Part shown: piece after piece, positions 11,660 to 20,711 of the stretch
How positions within the stretch are numbered: the first letter of the stretch is position 1
Layout: each line of letters starts with the position of its first letter
Source: Gammaproteobacteria bacterium
GTDB lineage: Bacteria > Pseudomonadota > Gammaproteobacteria > Steroidobacterales > GCA-2729495
DNA: 64,000 bases
Reading direction: 5' to 3'
NCBI GenBank assembly: GCA_030583605.1
Contig: CP129466.1
Coordinates: forward strand, 1,123,001 to 1,187,000
Program-made: the position numbers and the translations under genes
Notes under the pieces: generated by a model
Told to the model about the DNA's origin: nothing
Seen by the model: only the letters and a program-made list of their open reading frames with translations
The model's database searches: none

Positions 11660-11787
11660 GTGCCGGGTTTGGCTTATTGGCTTGTTAACGCAGTTGTTGC
11701 AGGTTCGCCGAGAGTTGCTGAAACAGGCGCGCTGACGCGTGCAAGTTCGAAACCGGTCAAAACAAGCCAATAAGCCAAACCCGGCAC
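11660..11787. mobile_element. 128-bp MITE-like element, perfect 27-bp terminal inverted repeats
   Basis: The left end 11660-11686 starts GTGCCGGGTTTGGCTTATTG and the right end 11761-11787 is its exact reverse complement over 27 bases. The 74-base centre has no clear coding content. The ends contain an internal TTGGCTT-A-TTGGCTT direct repeat. A second, degenerate copy is at 54858-54942 and a lone end at 15961-15984. No obvious target duplication is visible. The element fills the whole recA-recX gap and its right end is read in the recX frame. Confidence 0.8.
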
Positions 11788-12224
11788 TGCGCTCCGCCCG
11801 CGCCGCAGCCATGGACCTGCTCGCGCGCCGCGAGCATTCGCTCACGGAGCTGCGCGCCAAGCTCGGCGAGCGGGCATTCGACGCCGCCGAGATCGACACG
11901 GCGCTCGCAGAGCTCGCGCGCGAGGGGCTCGCGGACGAACGCCGCTTCATCGAGGCGTTTGTCGCCTCCCGTATCCGTAAAGGGCACGGACCCATTAGAA
12001 TCCGCGCCGAACTGCGCGAGCGCGGTATCGGCGACGAGGCCATCGAGGATGGTCTCGCCGGCGTCTGCGACTGGAACGCTGCCGCGCGGAACGTACGGCA
12101 ACGGCGCTTCGGCGCCGGCGCACCGCGGGACTTCCGCGAGCGCGCCCGCCAGTCCCGTTTCCTCGAGTACCGCGGCTTCACCGCCGGGCAGGTCCGCGCG
12201 GCATTCGACGGCGAGGCGGATTAG
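11739..12224 (+). CDS. recX: Regulatory protein RecX, N-terminus within a repeat element
   Basis: RecX binds RecA filaments and limits their extension. The recognisable part runs from [15 protein letters not shown] to the end, with the three-helix repeats ([61 protein letters not shown]). The frame opens with GTG at 11739 inside the right part of the inverted-repeat element, so residues 7-16 (about KQANKPNPA) are encoded by the repeat. An internal ATG at 11811 gives 137 residues but would cut into the first conserved helix, so the GTG or another upstream start is likely used. No good Shine-Dalgarno is seen for either. Function is probably retained, but expression may be altered by the insertion. 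Confidence 0.85.
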   Translation: MQVRNRSKQANKPNPALRSARAAAMDLLARREHSLTELRAKLGERAFDAAEIDTALAELAREGLADERRFIEAFVASRIRKGHGPIRIRAELRERGIGDEAIEDGLAGVCDWNAAARNVRQRRFGAGAPRDFRERARQSRFLEYRGFTAGQVRAAFDGEAD

Positions 12225-12269
12225 CGCCGGGCAGGGGCGGCTCCGGCCACGGCCTGCCGTGGCTACCCG

Positions 12270-12297
12270 CGCGGCTCGTGCCGCTCCTACAATGCCC
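12270..12297. repeat. REP-like palindromic unit
   Basis: CGCGCGGCTCGTGCCGCTCC followed by TACAATG resembles the REP-like units beside mutS (GGCTCGCGCCGCTCCTACAG). It is a single unit in the recX-alaS gap, about 40 bp before the alaS start. Confidence 0.55.
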
Positions 12298-12334
12298 ACC
12301 GTACGGCAACCCGATCGATTTTTGACGGCGACAG

Positions 12335-14941
<2,607 letters not shown>

Positions 14942-15043
14942 CCGCGGCCCGGGGCGCGGCTGACGGGCGGAACAGCCGTGCTTTCCCGGTGCCGCCGGCG
15001 CTCGCGACAGGCGTCGCTATGGCGCCACCCGAAAAAACTGGGG

Positions 15044-15049
15044 TATGAT
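15044..15049 (+). promoter_or_regulatory. Putative -10 box of csrA
   Basis: TATGAT matches the sigma-70 -10 in five of six positions and lies 48 bp before the csrA ATG. No convincing -35 is seen at 16-18 bp. Confidence 0.3.
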
Positions 15050-15097
15050 CCGGCCCGCGCCGGTCGGAAAAGAAGACCATAAAAAAAGGGGGAGTCC

Positions 15098-15313
15098 ATG
15101 CTGATCCTTACGAGGCGGGTGGGCGAAACGGTCATCATCGGCAACGACGTCGATGTCACGGTGCTCGGGGTCAAAGGCAACCAGGTGCGGCTCGGCGTGA
15201 AAGCGCCTCGCGAGGTGAGCGTGCACCGCGAGGAGATCTTCCAGCGCATCTGCCGCGAGCAGAAAAACGGCAACGGCGCGGGCGATCACGGCGTGGCGAC
15301 CGTCATCGACTGA
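15098..15313 (+). CDS. csrA: Carbon storage regulator CsrA
   Basis: RNA-binding post-transcriptional regulator of 71 residues, acting as a homodimer on GGA motifs in mRNA leaders. [15 protein letters not shown] opens the beta-sheet with the essential Arg in [21 protein letters not shown] carries the second RNA-binding surface, including the conserved R44 region. A strong AGGGGGAGTCC lies before the ATG. It follows alaS and precedes tRNA-Ser, as in pseudomonads and relatives. The C-terminal ~12 residues are lineage specific. Confidence 0.97.
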   Translation: MLILTRRVGETVIIGNDVDVTVLGVKGNQVRLGVKAPREVSVHREEIFQRICREQKNGNGAGDHGVATVID

Positions 15314-15479
15314 ATCCGCCGGTGTGACTGCCGCGCCATCGGAAGGATTATGTGCGCTGGCGCCCTGTCCGCCGCCGCCCGATACGGGTATCGTATGAAG
15401 GTGGGGCGTCTGCGCAACCGGGAATGCCCCGTAACCCGTGTGCGGCTCGATCCCGCCCGATGGGGTTCGAACAAGCGTC

Positions 15480-15572
15480 GGAGAGGTGGCCGAGTGGCCG
15501 AAGGCGGCGGTTTGCTAAACCGTTATACGCTCAAAAGGCGTATCGTGGGTTCGAATCCCACCCTCTCCGCCA
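15480..15572 (+). tRNA. tRNA-Ser(GCU), CCA encoded
   Basis: A 93-nt gene with GGAGAGG acceptor pairing CCTCTCC, discriminator G and encoded CCA. The anticodon loop TTGCTAA sits on a CGG/CCG-type stem. A long variable arm (ACGCTCAAAAGGCGT) confirms a class II serine tRNA, and the T-arm GTGGGTTCGAATCCCAC is intact. It reads AGC/AGU codons. It is the last conserved gene before the accessory segment. Confidence 0.97.
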
Positions 15573-15614
15573 ACAGATGAAAAGACCCCCTTCACGGGGG
15601 TCTTTTCATCTGTT
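15572..15614 (+). terminator. Intrinsic terminator after tRNA-Ser
   Basis: A perfect 19-bp stem: AACAGATGAAAAGACCCCC (15572-15590), loop TTCAC, then GGGGGTCTTTTCATCTGTT (15596-15614). The TCTTTT inside the right arm serves as the U-tract. It begins at the last base of the tRNA CCA. Confidence 0.85.
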
Positions 15615-15731
15615 GATAAGCGTTGCGGGGTTCGAACCCACGAACCAGACAACAGGGTTCGACAAATTTGCAGAGCAAATTTGGACGCCGCAGGCGCCCG
15701 GAGGGCGAGGGGTCGTATCCGGCCCCGAGTC

Positions 15732-15750
15732 AATCCCACCCTCACCGCCA
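15732..15750 (+). repeat. Second copy of the tRNA-Ser 3' end (att-like)
   Basis: AATCCCACCCTCACCGCCA matches the tRNA-Ser 3' end at 15554-15572 in 18 of 19 positions, 178 bp downstream. The rest of the tRNA is absent here. Such a copy is what site-specific integration at a tRNA gene, followed by decay, leaves behind. Confidence 0.65.
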
Positions 15751-15759
15751 AACGATGAT

Positions 15760-15787
15760 GCAGAACAGTCAGTTATGACTGTTCTGC
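15760..15787. terminator. Hairpin after the tRNA-Ser 3' copy
   Basis: GCAGAACAGTCA (15760-15771), loop GTTA, then TGACTGTTCTGC (15776-15787): a perfect 12-bp stem with no T-tract. It follows the tRNA 3' copy at the same relative place as the true terminator follows the tRNA. Confidence 0.45.
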
Positions 15788-15813
15788 GCTTGGTTCCCAC
15801 AAAGGGGCGTCGC

Positions 15814-15948
15814 CGCCTGCAGCACATCGCTGTTGTCCGGCGTCCAGTTGGTGTTGCGCCGCTTGCCGAAGGCATCGAAGCTGTACTCCAGCAGATCCGT
15901 GCCACCGCCTGGTGCGCCAACAACTTCGAAACCCTCGACCCGGCGCCT
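15814..15948 (-). pseudogene. RHS/YD-repeat protein fragment
   Basis: About 45 codons on the minus strand read VEGFEVVGAPGGGTDLLEYS then FDAFGKRRNTNWTPDNSD. This looks like the RHS core, where a YD-type repeat (YDAFGRRR) precedes the WTP/DNS region. No upstream or downstream RHS sequence remains: the N-terminal side meets the lone repeat end at 15961-15984, and the C-terminal side ends after about 15 unrelated codons. It is a scrap of a polymorphic-toxin or RHS gene. Confidence 0.5.
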
Positions 15949-15960
15949 GAAATTGGAAAT

Positions 15961-15984
15961 AAGCCAAAAAGCCAAACCCGGCAC
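15961..15984. repeat. Lone end of the GTGCCGGGTTTGGCTT element
   Basis: AAGCCAAAAAGCC followed by AAACCCGGCAC is the right end of the element found whole at 11660-11787. No partner end is seen nearby. It separates the RHS fragment from the surviving 3' part of the HigB toxin gene, so it marks the breakpoint of a rearrangement. Confidence 0.7.
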
Positions 15985-16111
15985 CTTATGCCCGGCGCTG
16001 AAAGGCGCTCGCCGTGGCCAGTGGAGCATCCGCATCAATGACCAGTGGCGGATCTGCTTCCGCTGGGAGAATGGTGATGCTCACGAGGTCGAGATTGTTG
16101 ACTACCACTGA
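15985..16111 (+). pseudogene. HigB-family toxin, 5'-truncated
   Basis: The last ~42 codons of a HigB/RelE-type mRNA interferase: ALKGARRGQWSIRINDQW then RICFRWENGDAHEVEIVDYH, which is the family C-terminus. The N-terminal half is missing; the frame upstream runs into the repeat end at 15961-15984 and unrelated DNA. The open frame does continue upstream to an ATG at 15833, but those residues do not resemble HigB. The stop lies 9 bp before the antitoxin start. The toxin is presumably inactive. Confidence 0.8.
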
Positions 16112-16120
16112 GGAATGGCC

Positions 16121-16444
16121 ATGAGGACAAAGCGCTTGCCGAACGTGCATCCCGGGGAGGTCCTCCGGGAAGAGTTCCTGCAGCCGCTGGGACTGACCTC
16201 CTATCGCCTCGCCAAGGAGCTGCACGTGACGCAGCCCCGGGTCAATGACCTAGTGCTGGAGAAGCGGGGTATTACCGCGGATATGGCCCTGCGCCTTGGA
16301 ACCTATTTCGGGACGAGCCCGGAGTTCTGGATGAACCTGCAGCAGAGCTATGAGCTGGAGGAGGCCCAGAGGGCGGCGGGCGCCAGTGTCCGGCGGATCC
16401 AGCCAAGGCAGAAAGCGGCGGCCGGTCAGACTGCCAGGCCATAG
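16121..16444 (+). CDS. higA: HigA-family antitoxin (toxin partner broken)
   Basis: 107-residue antitoxin with a Cro/CI-type HTH. RLPNVHPGEVLREEFLQPLG is the signature of the HigA (VapI-like) family, followed by SYRLAKELHVTQPRVNDLVL as the helix-turn-helix and DMALRLGTYFGTSPEFWMNL. It normally neutralises HigB and represses the operon. ATG at 16121 is favoured over 16115 because GAGGA just upstream is then properly spaced. The gene appears intact while its toxin has lost its N-terminal half. It may still act as a DNA-binding regulator or protect against a HigB elsewhere. Confidence 0.9.
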   Translation: MRTKRLPNVHPGEVLREEFLQPLGLTSYRLAKELHVTQPRVNDLVLEKRGITADMALRLGTYFGTSPEFWMNLQQSYELEEAQRAAGASVRRIQPRQKAAAGQTARP

Positions 16445-16532
16445 AACCGTCCACTATGGGTAACAGGGGATCCCTATTGCGGCATTGGGTGGCTGCCGAC
16501 AGGGCTGAAATCCGCAAAATTCCCTGTATTTT

Positions 16533-16612
16533 CCCTGTTTAGCAGGGAATTGCCGGCTGAGACGGGTTCGCTGCTGACTCGGCCCACCGCCAAGGAGTCA
16601 GGGGTTCGCCGG
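16533..16612. repeat. ~80-bp direct repeat, left copy
   Basis: Starts CCCTGTTTAGCAGGG (a small palindrome), continues through CTGAGACGGGTTCG and ends GTCAGGGGTTCGCCGG. The right copy is at 20520-20598 in the same orientation, about three-quarters identical by eye. The two bracket the four-gene cassette and the IS remnant. Confidence 0.6.
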
Positions 16613-16647
16613 GTCTCAGTACAGAGACTGGCGAACCCCTCGTCTTT
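16600..16647 (+). terminator. Terminator-like hairpin
   Basis: AGGGGTTCGCC (16600-16610) pairs with GGCGAACCCCT (16630-16640), with TCTC/GAGA pairing further in. CGTCTTTT follows. It overlaps the end of the left direct repeat. The orientation suits termination of rightward transcription from the higBA remnant. Confidence 0.5.
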
Positions 16648-17116
16648 TCCGCGGATTGTGCGACGAGAGTGGTACTGAATTTTGCCCGAAGCAGACCATT
16701 CCGGCGCATCTTCGCGCGATTTCGGCGGCCTGCAGAGCGCATTGGACGATGTACGTCATCAAGTTCTGCGCCCGGGTCAAGAAATCCTGAGCCATTTCCA
16801 GTTGTACACGCAGGAATCCGGCGACCCGCGTGAGCGCCATCTCGTGGTGGGTAACGAGCCTTTTCCCTGTATTGCTGCGCGACTGGGTCGACGGGTGCTG
16901 CTCCTGCCGCCTCCGAGGGCGGCTGGCAGCTTCTACGCTGACGTCGATACTGCGCGGTCTCACGGTGAGCGCGTGGAATTGCGCGGGCGTTTTGTCCCGT
17001 GGCCGACGCGGCCGTCATTCATGCTGGACCGAAGCGCTTGACGGGTGACCGTCAGTGGTGATGCAGCGGTGTGGAATGGGGGATTCGAACCGGGCTGCGC
17101 ATAATAGGGCGTAGGT
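16648..17116. other. Stretch without a supported gene
   Basis: About 470 bases with open frames on both strands (119 codons plus, 115 codons minus), neither showing a recognisable domain, a good ribosome binding site or the codon bias of neighbours. It may be decayed coding DNA of the accessory segment. I see no RNA or repeat here. Confidence 0.4.
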
Positions 17117-18028
17117 TCAAACACTGACCCCGCTCAGTGCCACACCAACGTCGGCGGCCACCGGCACCGGAGGCCAGGCGCCACCGCGGATTGGGCCACC
17201 GCTAACCGCACCCATATAGCGATAGCACCAGGCTAGGGCGACGGTGCCGTCAGCCGCTGTGGCGCGCAGTAAGACTCGCCGAAAGCGCGAGGTGTCCTGG
17301 TAGCCGTGACAACCCTCGATGCGGTCGGTCTGCGCCAGTGCCTCATCAGGGTTTTCCATCTCCAGAAGCTCGCCGACCACATCGGCGTTGGCGTTCACAC
17401 TCGGCTGCCAGCCGGGGTAGGCGCCGAGGTCGAAGAGCTGGCCCGGTGCCGTGGCACGGCCGCAGGAGCTGACCCCAGGAATGGTGCGGGTCGCGCCCCA
17501 GGCAGACTGCAGCAGGCCGTAGACAAAGAGATGGTGAATCAGCGGTTGCGGTGCGTGACCGGCGGCCGCCGCCGCGTGCGCTGCGGTGGGCAGCCCCCAC
17601 TGCAGCAGTCCTGCTGCCACCAGGGCTGAGTAGTCCGCACTCGGGGGGATGAATGCTGCTTCACGCCGGCCCGGTGTCACGCAGTAGGTGATCGCTGACA
17701 CGATCTCTCCGGCGCCGAGCAGTACAGCAACGCCCTGGCGGGCGTAGAAGTTCGGCGCCCCTTCCTTGTGATCGAGCACGCGCCAGCCCTCGGGCCGGAT
17801 CTCGAACAGCAATCCCGGTGTGGCGTGACTGCGCTCCGGTGTAACGTCCAAGGCACCTCCACCGCGTGAGGCCGAGCGATAGTGGTAGACGGGCCGATAG
17901 TCGGGCAGCCAGCCAGGCCCGACGGGCCGCAGCACACCGGGGTCTTCGCCATGTTTCCTGCAGAAGCGCTGCCAGTCGGCCGGGTTCAGATTCGAGCCAT
18001 AGGCGAAGTACAGACTTCCCGCTTTCAT
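17117..18028 (-). CDS. Tandem gamma-glutamylcyclotransferase-like (AIG2/GGCT fold) protein
   Basis: 303 residues containing two GGCT/AIG2-type domains. The first starts SLYFAYGSNLNPADW (YGSNL is the substrate-binding loop of gamma-glutamylcyclotransferase); the second starts near residue 165 with HHLFVYGLLQSAWG, the YGxL form of AIG2-like proteins. Family members release 5-oxoproline from gamma-glutamyl compounds or act on gamma-glutamylamines; substrate unknown here. The ATG at 18028 has a GGGAGG nine bases upstream and overlaps the stop of the preceding gene in ATGA, so translation is coupled. It is the last gene of a minus-strand cassette of four. Confidence 0.75.
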   Translation of the reverse strand: MKAGSLYFAYGSNLNPADWQRFCRKHGEDPGVLRPVGPGWLPDYRPVYHYRSASRGGGALDVTPERSHATPGLLFEIRPEGWRVLDHKEGAPNFYARQGVAVLLGAGEIVSAITYCVTPGRREAAFIPPSADYSALVAAGLLQWGLPTAAHAAAAAGHAPQPLIHHLFVYGLLQSAWGATRTIPGVSSCGRATAPGQLFDLGAYPGWQPSVNANADVVGELLEMENPDEALAQTDRIEGCHGYQDTSRFRRVLLRATAADGTVALAWCYRYMGAVSGGPIRGGAWPPVPVAADVGVALSGVSV

Positions 18029-18576
18029 GATGACCGACCTCCCGGCGTACGGGTGGTGAGGCTGCCGCCCACGCTCGGAGCCACTTCCCACTGAGTGTGC
18101 CGACGCCACCATTTTGGCGTGAGAATCTCAAATTGCGGTGACCATGCCTCGACGACGGCAAGCTGATTCAGCAGACTGGAGTTAGATAGCACGCTGAGGA
18201 CCAACTTAGCCGGCCAGAACCGTCGTCGCGCCTGATCGCGCAAGGCGAAGAGTCGGTAGCTATCGACCGCGGACAGATCCTGGTGTGTTGCCTGAAGGTC
18301 GATCAGGCCTTGCGCTTGCTGCACCAGATCGGACTCGCAGCGCAGGCACAGTTGCAGCATCAGGAGTCCGTCCTCCAGGATGTGTTGTGGCTCGCTCGGG
18401 ATCCACACCCGAGTGCTACAGACCGGGTGTAGGCTGCCGTCTGCCTGCCCATCGCGGGGTGTGAGTATCCAGGTCGGGCGGCTGTTCTCGGACAGCGAGA
18501 GTTCGGCCACGGGCATGATCCCGCCGTGGTTGGGATGGCCCTTGCCATACAGAGCGATGGCGGTAATGGTTCCCAT
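18025..18576 (-). CDS. Hypothetical protein in accessory cassette
   Basis: 183 residues with no family I recognise. It starts MGTITAIALYGKGHPNHGG and has no signal peptide or membrane segment. A helical middle part with LMLQLCLRCESDLVQQAQ is followed by an Arg-rich stretch and a Trp-rich C-terminal part (PKWWRRHTQWEV). The start is firm: AAGGAGG lies eight bases upstream of the ATG. Its stop overlaps the start of the GGCT-like gene by four bases (ATGA), which indicates a shared mRNA and perhaps a shared pathway. Base composition is visibly lower in G+C than the flanking core genes, suggesting transfer. Confidence 0.75.
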   Translation of the reverse strand: MGTITAIALYGKGHPNHGGIMPVAELSLSENSRPTWILTPRDGQADGSLHPVCSTRVWIPSEPQHILEDGLLMLQLCLRCESDLVQQAQGLIDLQATHQDLSAVDSYRLFALRDQARRRFWPAKLVLSVLSNSSLLNQLAVVEAWSPQFEILTPKWWRRHTQWEVAPSVGGSLTTRTPGGRSS

Positions 18577-18684
18577 GAGTATTCCTCCTTGAAGAAAATC
18601 GAATAACCGAGCAGGAGGAATGGTGGGCGAAAGGCCGTGACAGATCCGTAACGGGAGGAAAACCGGCTAGTCCCTGGGCGGGCG

Positions 18685-19674
18685 CTACGGTCCGCCATCG
18701 GGTCCCAGGAGCAGAATCAGCGGGGTGCTGGCCGGGATGCTCGTTTCGTCGCCAGGGTTGGCCCACCAGGCGTCGAACTGCCCTGTATCGATATCTGCGC
18801 CACAACGCTTGAGCGCCTTTTTAAGGCGCATCTTGCGTACGCGCATATCGTCTGGTGCTGGCCCCTGGCGGGGGCGGTATCGCCCGGTCATGCGGTCTCG
18901 CAGATCCTCAAATTGTGTTCTGTTAAGCGCTTGCGACTTGGTGGGGTCGTCCGGGCAATGCGCTTTAGCGTATCGCTCGCCGTTGTATTCGATGGCCAGG
19001 CAGGCCCCGAGAGCCTGGCGCCGCGCCTCAATACGCGCCCTGGCGGTCGATTCAGGGTAGTGAATACCAGCATCTTCTAGTCGTTCAACGACCCGCCAGG
19101 CGGAGCGTCCGATTCCCAGGTCACTGAAAATGTCCTGGTTGAGGTCAACGCGTCCTTCCAGTGGCTGATAGGGGAGGTCGGTGAAGTAGGCAGCGAGTTC
19201 CAGCAGATCGATCCATACTGGCTGAAGGATGCTGGAGTGCCGTTGTCCCGCCCTCTCTGTTCGGTGCTGTGGTTCCTGGCCGGCCTGAATTATTGAAATC
19301 AAGTCGATTGCACGATGGTAGATCGCGAGCAGTTCCTGAGAAGGCGCAGCGTTTGAATGGAGCCGCGATAAGCTCACCAGGCGGTAGATCAGCGGTGCCG
19401 GACCCAGCACATCGCCCTGCGTCGCCTCGCTGAGAAGTTCATCGATCCTGTCCCACGGTGTTTCCGCGCCCCTGCGCATGAGGATATGGGCAAGACGGTA
19501 GGCAGTGATCTGCGGCCACGGTGGGTCGAGTCGTATCGGCGTACGTGCCGATCCGTAAGCAGACTCGAGATGTTGCAGGGCTATTTCGGTTCCCCCGCGC
19601 AGCAGCTTGCCGTCAAGTCCAGTCTTCAGTTGCGTTAGGACCTCCGCCGTACGCTGCTGTGGCGAGTCTTGCAT
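18685..19674 (-). CDS. Hypothetical protein in accessory cassette
   Basis: 329 residues, unrecognised. The sequence is soluble and largely helical. A segment near residues 195-225 (QDIFSDLGIGRSAWRVVERL) could be a small helix-turn-helix, and a basic patch follows near residue 270 (RVRKMRLKKALKRCG). The C-terminus has DAWWANPGD. It begins six bases after the stop of the HhH-domain gene, so the two are probably one transcription unit. The 108-bp gap to the next gene contains that gene's strong ribosome binding site. Codon use is less GC-biased than in neighbours outside the segment. Confidence 0.7.
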   Translation of the reverse strand: MQDSPQQRTAEVLTQLKTGLDGKLLRGGTEIALQHLESAYGSARTPIRLDPPWPQITAYRLAHILMRRGAETPWDRIDELLSEATQGDVLGPAPLIYRLVSLSRLHSNAAPSQELLAIYHRAIDLISIIQAGQEPQHRTERAGQRHSSILQPVWIDLLELAAYFTDLPYQPLEGRVDLNQDIFSDLGIGRSAWRVVERLEDAGIHYPESTARARIEARRQALGACLAIEYNGERYAKAHCPDDPTKSQALNRTQFEDLRDRMTGRYRPRQGPAPDDMRVRKMRLKKALKRCGADIDTGQFDAWWANPGDETSIPASTPLILLLGPDGGP

Positions 19675-19680
19675 CGCTGG

Positions 19681-20070
19681 CTAATCTCGGATCGTTTCGG
19701 TGTCGCCCGACACTTTCACAAACGGGCGCAGGCTTTCAACCGTAGCGGGTCCGATGCCCTTCACCCGGGTTAGTTCGTCGATGCTCTCGTAAGGGCGACC
19801 GGCAACAATCAGCTGTGCCAGCGAAGGACCGATACCGGGTAGTGTCTCGAGTTCATCGAGAGTCGCGATGTTCACGTTGACGCGCAGAGTAGCTTCACGT
19901 GACGTGGTGGAGAAACCAAGATCACGAACCAGCCACACCGCTGAGCTCAACAGGCCGATTGAGAGGATTGCGACGCCGAGGATTTCTGTGATCGATGAAC
20001 GGCGCCACCAGAGTATCAGCGCATTTGCCGGCGCTGTTGTTCGACCTTCACGCATGTAGTCGCGGTCCAT
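19681..20070 (-). CDS. Membrane-anchored ComEA-like helix-hairpin-helix protein
   Basis: 129 residues. One transmembrane helix (ILGVAILSIGLLSSAVWLV) is followed from about residue 63 by two HhH motifs typical of ComEA: NVNIATLDELETLPGIGPSL and ELTRVKGIGPATVESL. ComEA-type domains bind DNA without sequence preference, at the outer face of the membrane during competence in known members. Here the gene heads a cassette of unknown function. The start lies only 10 bp from the terminal repeat of an IS256-type remnant, with no good Shine-Dalgarno, so the 5' end or promoter may have been cut or replaced by the insertion. An internal ATG at 20052 is an alternative. Confidence 0.75.
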   Translation of the reverse strand: MDRDYMREGRTTAPANALILWWRRSSITEILGVAILSIGLLSSAVWLVRDLGFSTTSREATLRVNVNIATLDELETLPGIGPSLAQLIVAGRPYESIDELTRVKGIGPATVESLRPFVKVSGDTETIRD

Positions 20071-20079
20071 CAACCGGGC

Positions 20080-20441
20080 GTGTCAGAAATCTTGTGTGCG
20101 AGCCGGTTAACAACGGATCACTCGCTCAATACAAACCGCTCGGCGAACTGGATGGCCAGCTGCGCCTTGGCAGCATGCCATGAGATCGGCGGGTTCTTCC
20201 AGTTCTCGGTAATGTGCCGCAGGGCCAGCCAGATGAGTTTGGTGGCTGCCTGATCGCTGGGGAAGTGGCCCTTGTTGCGTACCGCCTTGCTTACCGAGGC
20301 ATTGAGCGACTCGATGGCGTTGGTGGTGTAGATGATCTTGCGCACTTCGGCCGGGAAAGCGAAAAACGGGATGACCGCCTCCCAGTTGCGCCGCCAGCTC
20401 TGGGCGATAGCCGGGTAGAAGTCCCCTGTTTCGAAACTCAC
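20080..20441 (-). mobile_element. IS256-family transposase remnant (C-terminal third) with one end
   Basis: The minus strand encodes about 105 residues of the C-terminus of an IS256-family (Mutator-type) transposase: YPAIAQSWRRNWEAVIPFF, then FPAEVRKIIYTTNAIESLN, the family signature. The N-terminal ~300 residues with the DDE residues are missing. GTGTCAGAAATCTTGTGTGC at 20080-20099 has the look of the terminal inverted repeat of this family. The element is dead but could still carry an outward promoter toward the adjacent cassette. Confidence 0.85.
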
Positions 20442-20519
20442 CTTCGTGATCAGAAGCGCGAGGAAAACAAGCGGTTACGAGGGCGGCGCTGGGCGGCAGC
20501 CCTGAAGGCCGTGGGAACT

Positions 20520-20598
20520 CCCTGTTGAGCAGGAAACATCTGCCTGAGACGGGCTCGGCGATGACCTCCTCTCCGCCAGGTAGTCAGGGGTTCGCCGG
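20520..20598. repeat. ~80-bp direct repeat, right copy
   Basis: CCCTGTTGAGCAGG, then CTGAGACGGGCTCGG, ending GTCAGGGGTTCGCCGG: partner of 16533-16612. It lies just beyond the truncated transposase and before the protease operon, so it marks the right edge of the accessory cassette. Confidence 0.6.
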
Positions 20599-20711
20599 TT
20601 TTCCCGGCAGAGCCCGGCGCCGCCCTGGCCTGGTCGTACCCGGCCTGCCTCCTGCGGCCGGAATGCGGCGTAATATCTGCTCTACACCGCCATCTCGACC
20701 ACGAGCGGGCC

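Noticed and set aside
15515..15751. Minus-strand open frame across tRNA-Ser (GGEGGIRTHD-type translation)
   Set aside because: It is the antisense of the tRNA and its 3' copy, a well-known source of false protein calls.
16682..17041. 119-codon plus-strand frame and overlapping 115-codon minus-strand frame
   Set aside because: Neither has a ribosome binding site, domain or coding bias that would separate it from chance.
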